Source of the DNA: Akkermansiaceae bacterium UBA1315
GTDB lineage: Bacteria > Verrucomicrobiota > Verrucomicrobiia > Verrucomicrobiales > Akkermansiaceae
Assembly: GCA_002307065.1 (NCBI GenBank)
Contig: DBTN01000040.1
Span: 90,708-102,564 of the forward strand
Length of the DNA: 11,857 bases
Reading direction: 5' to 3'
Shown: positions 6,399-11,857 of the stretch, one piece after another
Layout of the letters: every line of letters starts with the position of its first letter
How positions within the stretch are numbered: the stretch's first letter is position 1
The notes under the pieces: model-generated
The model's input: the letters and a program-made list of their open reading frames with translations, nothing else
The model's database searches: none
Told to the model about the DNA's origin: nothing
Position numbers and translations under genes: made by a program

Positions 6399-8579
6399 AT
6401 GACCTTTTCCCACCTTTCCCGTCACTGCGCGGTCGGTGTTTTGGCGATTCTCATCGTTGGAACCGCGACTGGTTGCAGAAAACGCCAGACTTCTTCCGTT
6501 TCGGTGGAGGCTGTTCCCGCAAGCACGTTGGAATTGGATCAAAACGCGACTTCGGTTCTTCCAGGACCGGTTTACGCCGCGGAATCGGGATCCGCCATTC
6601 ACTGGCAGCCATGGACCCGGGAAACTTTCGACGAGGCGAAAAAGGCGAATCGTTTGGTGATGGTCGTGATCGCGCTGCCGCAACAGCCATCGTTTCAGGA
6701 AGTTCTAGATACGTTGTCAAAAGACGCGGCATTGGTGGAGAAGATCAACCGGTTCTACATGCCGATCTTGGTCGATGGGGATGCGATTCGGGAAATGGGA
6801 TTGCTGACCGCCGATCTGTGCGCGGAGCTCGGTCGAAAGCTGCAATTGCCAGTGTTTTTATGGATGACGCCGGATGGTTCCCCGGTGGCCTGGATTCCAA
6901 TCTCCTCCCGCAGCGGCGAGAACGGGCGGAACCTGATTCGTCAATCCGACGAAATGGTGACGCGAATGTGGAACGAAGATCCGGGCTACGTGTTGCGCAA
7001 CAGCTCGCTCGATCAAGAAGCGAGGCAAAAGCGGTTTTCACAGCGCCAGCAAGGATTCTCGGTCAGCGAAAGGCCGGCGGAAGACGTGGTGCAATCGATT
7101 CGTCAACTGACGACGTTGTATGATTCAGTTTCCCGCAATTTCGACGAAGCCGGCGGACTTTTTCCAAACGGAGCGATCGATCTGTTGGGAGCGACACTGA
7201 TCAATCGAAATGTGCCAGCCGATTTGCGGGCGCGCAGTCAGGAAATGACGGGGTATTTGCTGGAGGATTTGCTCACCAGCGCAATGTTCGATCCGCTCGA
7301 CGGCGGGGTTTTTTCCTCACGAAATGGAAGTTCGTGGGCATTGCCGATTTTTATGCGGGATTGCCCGATGCAGGCCCGGGTGGCTGCGGCAATGTTCCGG
7401 ATCTATGAAGCGACGGCCAATCCGATCGCTCTGGAACGGGCCTTGGCGGTTTTAAAGTTCGCTGAAAAAACCTACCGGAATCCCGATGGCCTATTCCATT
7501 TCGGGTTGAGGGGCGCACCTGAAACCGGGCTGTGGTTGTGGTCGGCTGACGAAATCGAAAAAGCGCTTTCGCCCGAGGCTGCCCGCCAGTGGATGGCCGC
7601 GACGGGAGTAAACCGGTTGGGAAATCTGCCGATGGAGGCAGATTCCCGGCGTGAATATTTCCGTAAAAATAGCCTGCGTTTCACCAAACCCATCGCGGCA
7701 TTGGCGGCGGACGCCGGTGTGGATGAAGCGACTTTTTCGGCGACTTTCGATGCTTCTCGGGAAACGTTGCTCAAACTTCGCGAGGCCCGGCTGTTGGATG
7801 AACACGTCGAAAAATCGGCCCATGCCGTGTCGACGTTTCGGATGATTTCCGCATACGCGGCGGCCTTCGCAGCGACCGGGGATACGGCGTTCCGCGACAA
7901 GGCGGAAACGTTGCTGGAAAAGGCGCGGGCGGAATTTTTCGCGAACGACCGGTTGAAAATGTATGCCTCTGACGCTCCCGATTCGACGATTGGTGGCCGA
8001 GCGTTTCTTTATGCCCTGGCGATCCATGCCGCGTGTGATGTCGCGGACATCACGCTGGATTCGGAGTGGAATGAATGGGCCGGGGAGTTGGCCCGAATTG
8101 CGGCGAGCCGGTTTATTTCGGACGGGCTTTTTGTGGAAACCTCGCCGGATGATGCGCTGATGGCCTTGCCCATCAGCGACCGGTCGATGTTGTTCGACGA
8201 CAGCTCCGCAGGTTTATTGTCGATGGCGGAAATCCGGCTGAAAGCGGCGGGGCATCCGATGGATGAAGCGCTGGCAAAGCTGGTGACGCCTTTGCCCACG
8301 GAGTCGACCTCTCGACCTTTCGTCCATAGCGATGCGGTTTTAGCTTCGTTGATCCGTCATTACTCACCGGTTGTCACCGTCGGTCCGGAGACGTCTCTTG
8401 AGTTGAAAAGTGCGGTGGAACGGCTGCCGCTGCGACTGATTGTCAGGCGGATTTCGACGGTTTCGGAAGAAATTCCGGCCGGCGCGGTCAAGGTGGAGTT
8501 TCCTTCAGGGGAGTCGCAGATCCTTCAAACCGTGGATTCTCTGCATCAAGCCGTCTTGCCACCTCGCGATTCTCAGTGA
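6399..8579 (+). CDS. Degenerate DUF255 (YyaL/SPATA20-like) lipoprotein without catalytic cysteines
   Basis: A 726-residue predicted lipoprotein. A hydrophobic signal (11-20) ends in the lipobox TATGC, with Cys26 as the lipidation site. The body resembles the YyaL/SPATA20 family, which joins a thioredoxin-like DUF255 domain to an alpha/alpha barrel. The thioredoxin-like part matches at IHWQPWTRETFDEAKKANR (67-85), LVDGD (124-128) and LPVFLWMTPDGSPV (150-163). The barrel part matches at DGGVFSSRNGSSWALPIFM (301-319), LWLWSADEIEKAL (378-390) and VNRLGNLP (404-411). The CxWC motif expected after the first strand is replaced by IALPQQPSFQ (91-100), so thiol chemistry is not expected there. Many barrel residues also deviate (FMRDCPMQA where the family has HFEKMLYDNA). 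The ATG at 6399 gives a proper lipoprotein signal; an upstream TTG at 6336 would spoil it. The gene opens a five-gene run. I read it as a structural or binding relative of unknown function. Confidence 0.8.
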   Translation: MTFSHLSRHCAVGVLAILIVGTATGCRKRQTSSVSVEAVPASTLELDQNATSVLPGPVYAAESGSAIHWQPWTRETFDEAKKANRLVMVVIALPQQPSFQEVLDTLSKDAALVEKINRFYMPILVDGDAIREMGLLTADLCAELGRKLQLPVFLWMTPDGSPVAWIPISSRSGENGRNLIRQSDEMVTRMWNEDPGYVLRNSSLDQEARQKRFSQRQQGFSVSERPAEDVVQSIRQLTTLYDSVSRNFDEAGGLFPNGAIDLLGATLINRNVPADLRARSQEMTGYLLEDLLTSAMFDPLDGGVFSSRNGSSWALPIFMRDCPMQARVAAAMFRIYEATANPIALERALAVLKFAEKTYRNPDGLFHFGLRGAPETGLWLWSADEIEKALSPEAARQWMAATGVNRLGNLPMEADSRREYFRKNSLRFTKPIAALAADAGVDEATFSATFDASRETLLKLREARLLDEHVEKSAHAVSTFRMISAYAAAFAATGDTAFRDKAETLLEKARAEFFANDRLKMYASDAPDSTIGGRAFLYALAIHAACDVADITLDSEWNEWAGELARIAASRFISDGLFVETSPDDALMALPISDRSMLFDDSSAGLLSMAEIRLKAAGHPMDEALAKLVTPLPTESTSRPFVHSDAVLASLIRHYSPVVTVGPETSLELKSAVERLPLRLIVRRISTVSEEIPAGAVKVEFPSGESQILQTVDSLHQAVLPPRDSQ

Positions 8580-8617
8580 ATAGTGGCGCCGGGCCGCTCT
8601 GGCACGCCTTTGTATTT

Positions 8618-9679
8618 ATGAAAACCCAAAAACTCGTTACACTTTCGTTACTCGCCTTGGCGCTGTCCGCGTCGGCGGATATTTTTGTGCTCAAAGATGG
8701 AACCCGTTTGGAAGGAACGATCCTTTCCCAAACTGCGGATTCCTACCTGCTTGAGGTTCAGGTGACCAAGTCGATCAAGGATGAACGCACGGTTGCCAAG
8801 GCCGACGTGAAAGAAATCGAATCCGAAAAGCTCGATGAAAAGGCGTTTGAGCCGTTGTCGGGTCTGGTACCGGTTCCGGATCTAACGTCGTCCGAAGAAT
8901 ACGATCGGCGGATCGTCGCGATGAACGCGTTTCTCAAAGCGTACCCCAGCAGCGAAAAGGCAAAGGAAGCGCAGGGAATTCTCTCGACGCTGAAGGAAGA
9001 AGCCGTGCTCGTTTCCGCTGGCGGAATCAAGTTGAATGGAAAAATCATCCCAGCCGATGAATACAAGGCGGACGCCTTCGAATTAGATTCCCGTGTTGCG
9101 GAGATGAAAATTCGTCAGCAGGCAGCAAGCTCGGATTGGCTTGGCGCATTGCGCTCGTTCGAAACCTTTAAGGAAGACTATCGTTCGAGTCTCGCTTACA
9201 ACGATCTTTTACCGCTGATTCAACAGGTCTTGCAGGCGTACGAGTCGCGGATTTCGGAATTGGCGAGGACACTGGCCAACCGCAAGTCTCAGCAGGAATC
9301 CGGTCTTGAACAGATGAGCGTCAGCGCCCGTGCAAACACCGAGGCCGCGCTTCGCGAGGAGATGAAGGCGTTCGAAATCGTTTATGAGAACGAGAAAAAA
9401 TCCCGTATCTCTTGGGTCACGCCGCACCAGATGCACAAAGGATCGCTCGATGATACCCTGCGCGCGATCACTCAGGAGCGCCGTGGTCTCAGCAGTTCAA
9501 ACAACGAGGTGGTCGACGGTGGTAAGCTTTACCGCGAAGCGTGGAGTGCGCTTCAATCCGGCGAACTCAACGAAAGCACCAAGACCGCGGTTGACGCCGT
9601 GAAAAAAGCGCATTTGCCCGATCGTTATTTCGAAAATCTCAAGGAGGTCGCCAAAGCGGCTGGCCTTGAGCTTCAATGA
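8618..9679 (+). CDS. Secreted PVPDL (PTPDL-like) protein of unknown function
   Basis: A 353-residue exported protein. The start ATG 8618 gives a clean Sec signal peptide, MKTQKLVTLSLLALALSASA, probably cleaved before Asp21; an in-frame upstream ATG at 8576 would place 14 polar residues before it. Mature residues 21-70 look like a small beta barrel built on DIFVLKDGTRLEGTIL. The motif PVPDL at 85-89 follows, then a mostly helical body with TPR-like stretches (IVAMNAFLKAYPSSEKAKEA) and a charged, coiled-coil-prone segment near 205-260. The KDG-x-LEG opening with a P-x-PDL motif matches proteins I recall as the PTPDL family of Verrucomicrobiota; no function is known to me. The gene lies 38 nt after the lipoprotein gene and its TGA overlaps the hisB start (ATGA), so it is likely co-transcribed with both. 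No Shine-Dalgarno is evident. Confidence 0.8.
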   Translation: MKTQKLVTLSLLALALSASADIFVLKDGTRLEGTILSQTADSYLLEVQVTKSIKDERTVAKADVKEIESEKLDEKAFEPLSGLVPVPDLTSSEEYDRRIVAMNAFLKAYPSSEKAKEAQGILSTLKEEAVLVSAGGIKLNGKIIPADEYKADAFELDSRVAEMKIRQQAASSDWLGALRSFETFKEDYRSSLAYNDLLPLIQQVLQAYESRISELARTLANRKSQQESGLEQMSVSARANTEAALREEMKAFEIVYENEKKSRISWVTPHQMHKGSLDDTLRAITQERRGLSSSNNEVVDGGKLYREAWSALQSGELNESTKTAVDAVKKAHLPDRYFENLKEVAKAAGLELQ

Positions 9680-10284
9680 TTCTATTTCCCATGCCATCAT
9701 CCCGCACCGCCAGCCGCAGCCGCAAGACCGCCGAAACGAAAATCGAGCTTTCCATCGATCTGGATGGCTCGGGTGTTTCAACGATCGATACCGGTGTCCC
9801 GTTCTTTGATCACATGCTCACGCTGTTTTCGAAACACGGGCTTTTTGATCTGAATGTCAAAACGGTGGGGGACATCGAAGTGGATTATCATCACACGATC
9901 GAAGACACCGGCATCGTGATCGGGGACTGCATCCGTGAAGCGCTCGGAACCAAAGAAGGAATCCGGCGCTACGGTTGTGCCTATTTGCCGATGGATGAAA
10001 CGCTGGCCCGCGTGGTCGTTGATTTGAGCAACCGACCGCATTTGGAATTCTGCGCTCCGGCCGGGACCCCTTCGGCGCCAAACATGCCATTTACGTTGGT
10101 GGAAGAATTTTGCCGCGCGGTCGCATCGAACCTGCGGGCGAACATCCACGTCGAGCTGCTTTACGGTCGTGACGGACACCACATTGCCGAAGCGATTTTT
10201 AAAGGTCTCGCCCGCGCCCTCCGCGACGCATGCGAACGTGATCCCCGCGTCAAAGGCATCCCCAGCACCAAGGAAGCACTGTGA
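9676..10284 (+). CDS. hisB: Imidazoleglycerol-phosphate dehydratase
   Basis: Catalyses the sixth step of histidine synthesis, converting imidazole glycerol phosphate to imidazole acetol phosphate; a cytoplasmic Mn-dependent enzyme. At 202 residues it is the monofunctional form, without the phosphatase domain of the enterobacterial fusion. Hallmarks are TGVPFFDHML (39-48), the metal-binding HHTIEDTGI (72-80), MDETLARVVVDLS (106-118) and the second metal motif GRDGHHIAEAIFK (164-176). The repeated HHxxE motifs reflect the internal duplication of the family. The ATG at 9676 overlaps the previous stop as ATGA; the ATG at 9691 would give MPSSRTASR as N-terminus, closer to typical family starts, so the true start is one of the two. 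The stop overlaps the hisH start as GTGA. Confidence 0.96.
   Translation: MILFPMPSSRTASRSRKTAETKIELSIDLDGSGVSTIDTGVPFFDHMLTLFSKHGLFDLNVKTVGDIEVDYHHTIEDTGIVIGDCIREALGTKEGIRRYGCAYLPMDETLARVVVDLSNRPHLEFCAPAGTPSAPNMPFTLVEEFCRAVASNLRANIHVELLYGRDGHHIAEAIFKGLARALRDACERDPRVKGIPSTKEAL
10270..10274 (+). promoter_or_regulatory. Ribosome binding site for hisH
   Basis: AAGGA, 6 nt before the GTG at 10281 and inside the end of hisB. It supports the GTG start and coupled translation with hisB. It is one of the few clear Shine-Dalgarno sequences in the window. Confidence 0.6.
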
Positions 10285-10895
10285 AAGTCACTCTCATCGA
10301 TTACGGTGCGGGCAATCTCCGCAGCGTCGCCAACGCCATGCGTGCGATCGGCATCGAGCCGAATCTCGCCGCTTCACCGGAAGCTCTCGAAGGTACGACA
10401 CATCTCGTACTTCCCGGAGTGGGTTCGTTCGGCGATTGCATGGGCGAACTGGAAAAACGCCGTCTCATCGAGCCAATCCGCGAATGGGTTGCCGCAGGGA
10501 AACCGTATCTCGGGATCTGTCTGGGATATCACATCCTTTTTGACTCCAGCGAAGAATCGCCTGGCGTAGCCGGTCTGGGATTTGTGCCAGGGGTCGTGCG
10601 TCGTTTCGAACAGACACCCGGTTTAAAAATCCCGCACATGGGCTGGAACTCGGCGAACCCGAAACATCCGGATGTCGGAAACTGGGCAGGATTGGGTGTT
10701 GAGCCTTATTTTTACTACGTGCACTCGTATTTCCCGGTTCCTGAAGACCGGTCGGTCATCGCTGCGGAAACGACTTACGGCCATGACACGTTCGCCGCTG
10801 CGATCGAGCTGCCCCATCTTTTGGCCTGCCAATTCCACCCGGAAAAAAGCCAGGATGCCGGGCTGACATTGATTCGGAATTTTCTTAAACTCTGA
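10281..10895 (+). CDS. hisH: Imidazole glycerol phosphate synthase, glutamine amidotransferase subunit
   Basis: Supplies ammonia from glutamine to the cyclase HisF, together making imidazole glycerol phosphate (the HisB substrate) and AICAR. At 204 residues it has the usual length. It starts with the class I amidotransferase strand and loop VTLIDYGAGNLRSV. The oxyanion region is PGVGSFGDCM (45-54), the nucleophile Cys80 lies in GICLGY (78-83), and the catalytic pair is His186/Glu188 in CQFHPEKSQ. GWNS and YYVHSYF match conserved family positions. The GTG start overlaps the hisB stop. The partner hisF, and hisA, which often follows hisH, are not in the window: the next gene, 3 nt on, is a CorA-like transporter. 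Confidence 0.97.
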   Translation: MKVTLIDYGAGNLRSVANAMRAIGIEPNLAASPEALEGTTHLVLPGVGSFGDCMGELEKRRLIEPIREWVAAGKPYLGICLGYHILFDSSEESPGVAGLGFVPGVVRRFEQTPGLKIPHMGWNSANPKHPDVGNWAGLGVEPYFYYVHSYFPVPEDRSVIAAETTYGHDTFAAAIELPHLLACQFHPEKSQDAGLTLIRNFLKL

Positions 10896-10898
10896 CTT

Positions 10899-11729
10899 AT
10901 GTTGATCGTCGAAGAGTCGGTGAAGCTGCCGAACCATTTCCGGATCGAACCGGAATTGCGCGAGCAGTTGAGCAGCCGACCGGGGCATCAACGCTGCGTT
11001 GAAGGGCAGGGAGAACTTTTGCTGATCGTTCACGAAGTTCCCAAACCGGGCGTGCCGGAACGGGAGGCGTTGTTCTTTTGGAAAAATTATCAAGGTCGCT
11101 GGTCCCAAAATACCGGTCCTGGCCTGACCGGTTTGCACGATCTGTTAGAGCGCTACACCCATGCGATCGACGGTCATGAAGCGGTCATCGATGAAGCGGA
11201 TACGGCGGCAGAAATTTTCGGCATCCTGCGTCACTCGGGCCCGCTCGCGCGTTCGACTCGCAACCTCGTGGTCGCGCTCGAACAAGTCCTCGCCATCGAC
11301 GGCGATGATCGCGAAATCCGCGCGTTCCGTGACCGCGCCCGCGAACTGGAGCGGGCCGCCTTTCTCCTCCACGAAGACGCCCGCGTTACCCTGGAGTTCT
11401 GGAAAGCTGAGCGCGGCGAAGAACAATCGCGAGCGGCGGAGAAGCTTGGGAAAATCGCCTACCGGCTGAATCTGCTCGCCGGATTTTTCCTGCCACTCGT
11501 CGCGTTAGGCGGGCTGTTCGGCATGAACGTCAACATTCCCGCGTTCGCGAAATCCTCATTCTGGGGAATCTTTTTTCTCGGTCTGATCGTCGGCGCGACG
11601 CTGCTCTTCCTGGTCAGCCGTCCCATCGGTGAAATCATCGAGTTAAAACCCGAAGCCGCCACCAACCAGTTGCGTTACGTTTCTCAGAAACTCCGGCGTG
11701 GCATCCGGAGAATCACGACGAAAAGGTGA
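10899..11729 (+). CDS. CorA-like divalent metal ion transporter
   Basis: A 276-residue inner-membrane protein of the CorA Mg2+ transporter superfamily. Residues 1-188 are the cytoplasmic funnel, ending in a long helical stretch (about 97-188) that should form the stalk. Membrane helix 1 is near 189-208 (LNLLAGFFLPLVALGGLFG) and leads into the signature GMN at 208-210, followed by VNIP; helix 2 is 221-240. The usual acidic loop MPE after GMN is missing. A positively charged tail of about 36 residues (RYVSQKLRRGIRRITTKR at the end) extends past helix 2, whereas most CorA proteins stop within about 10 residues. The funnel is shorter than in Thermotoga CorA. Metal specificity cannot be read from this. 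It lies 3 nt after hisH without a Shine-Dalgarno and looks like the last gene of the unit. Confidence 0.88.
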   Translation: MLIVEESVKLPNHFRIEPELREQLSSRPGHQRCVEGQGELLLIVHEVPKPGVPEREALFFWKNYQGRWSQNTGPGLTGLHDLLERYTHAIDGHEAVIDEADTAAEIFGILRHSGPLARSTRNLVVALEQVLAIDGDDREIRAFRDRARELERAAFLLHEDARVTLEFWKAERGEEQSRAAEKLGKIAYRLNLLAGFFLPLVALGGLFGMNVNIPAFAKSSFWGIFFLGLIVGATLLFLVSRPIGEIIELKPEAATNQLRYVSQKLRRGIRRITTKR

Positions 11730-11730
11730 A

Positions 11731-11758
11731 CTGGCGGATAACGGATCCATCCAGCCAG
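11731..11758 (+). other. Stable hairpin directly after the corA stop
   Basis: CTGGCGGAT (11731-11739) pairs with ATCC plus GCCAG (11749-11752, 11754-11758): nine pairs with one bulged A at 11753 and a 9-nt loop. No T tract follows, so it is not a standard terminator. It may protect the 3' end or be the first arm of a larger RNA. The pairing is seen directly; its role is unknown. Confidence 0.5.
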
Positions 11759-11776
11759 GTAAAACCTCAGTTAAAC

Positions 11777-11818
11777 TTTCAGGCCGAAGGTATGCTAGTC
11801 CGAGCTAGCGGCCTGGAG
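11777..11818 (+). other. Long bulged hairpin (possible anti-antiterminator or aptamer arm)
   Basis: TTTCAGGCC (11777-11785) pairs with GGCCTGGAG (11810-11818), nine pairs including two G-U. Inside, GCTAG (11794-11798) pairs with CTAGC (11805-11809) around a 6-nt loop. The right strand is continuous; the left has an 8-nt bulge (11786-11793). Its right arm also serves the alternative pairing with 11832-11839. Confidence 0.5.
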
Positions 11819-11845
11819 AATTCATCCTGATTCCGGGCCGAAGGT
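11782..11845 (+). repeat. Direct repeat GGCCGAAGGT, two copies 54 nt apart
   Basis: Perfect 10-base copies lie at 11782-11791 and 11836-11845. The first forms the left arm of the bulged hairpin; the second forms the tip of the terminator. This could be chance in GC-rich DNA, a small duplication, or a shared RNA motif. Confidence 0.5.
11810..11839 (+). promoter_or_regulatory. Possible antiterminator pairing
   Basis: GGCCTGGA (11810-11817) can pair with TCCGGGCC (11832-11839): eight pairs with one G-U and a 14-nt loop. Forming it would disrupt the bulged hairpin to its left and the terminator to its right. This mutual exclusion is seen in the sequence; a regulatory role is inferred. Confidence 0.4.
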
Positions 11846-11857
11846 CTGGGATTTTTT
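11831..11857 (+). terminator. Intrinsic (Rho-independent) terminator
   Basis: TTCCGGGCC (11831-11839) pairs with GGTCTGGGA (11843-11851) across a GAA loop, nine pairs with three G-U, followed directly by six T (11852-11857) running to the window end. It is about 100 nt past the corA stop, so it either ends the his/corA transcript or lies in the leader of a gene beyond the window. Confidence 0.7.

Noticed and set aside
7491..8027. Minus-strand open frame of 178 codons inside the lipoprotein gene
   Set aside because: It is antisense to the conserved barrel region and the product is Arg-rich without domains.
11774..11845. Resemblance to a glycine riboswitch (AACTTTCAGG, CCGAAGG, GGAGAA elements)
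   Set aside because: The short motifs occur in an order and spacing that do not build the known aptamer, and the CCGAAGG copies are explained by the hairpins. I do not claim the class; an Infernal search would decide.

Overview
This window looks like chromosomal DNA from a moderately GC-rich Gram-negative bacterium, most likely a member of the Verrucomicrobiota (PVC group). The clues are a lipoprotein, a periplasmic protein with a DGT(R)LEG / PVPDL signature that I associate with that phylum, an FtsH with an unusually long periplasmic part, and a general shortage of Shine-Dalgarno sequences. The phylum is inferred from family resemblance only. I see no mobile element, tRNA, rRNA or CRISPR array.

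Layout. Positions 1-1193 (minus) hold the N-terminal 397 codons of ftsH, cut by the window edge just after Walker B. A divergent intergenic region with an AT-rich core leads to a large plus-strand gene (1350-4907) that fuses FHA-like regions, an ABCG-type ATPase and an ABC-2 membrane domain. It converges, with 6 nt between stop codons, on a minus-strand pair: a ParA-family ATPase (6298-5507) followed, with a one-base overlap (TGATG), by a Roadblock/LC7-like protein (5507-4914).

The rest, 6399-11729, is five closely packed plus-strand genes: a degenerate DUF255/YyaL-like lipoprotein, the PVPDL periplasmic protein, hisB, hisH and a CorA-like transporter. Gaps are 38, -4, -4 and 3 nt, so they probably form one transcription unit that joins envelope proteins to two histidine genes. 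hisB and hisH act in histidine synthesis; hisA and hisF are not next to them.

The last 128 bases carry no gene but are highly structured: a hairpin just after the corA stop, a long bulged hairpin, and an intrinsic terminator ending in six T. An alternative 8-bp pairing would block both of the last two, which is the arrangement expected of an attenuator or riboswitch. It could equally be the 3' end of the his/corA unit.

The main leads are the ParA plus Roadblock-like pair without ParB, the duplicated periplasmic domain of FtsH, the DUF255 relative that has lost its cysteines, and the structured RNA at the right edge.
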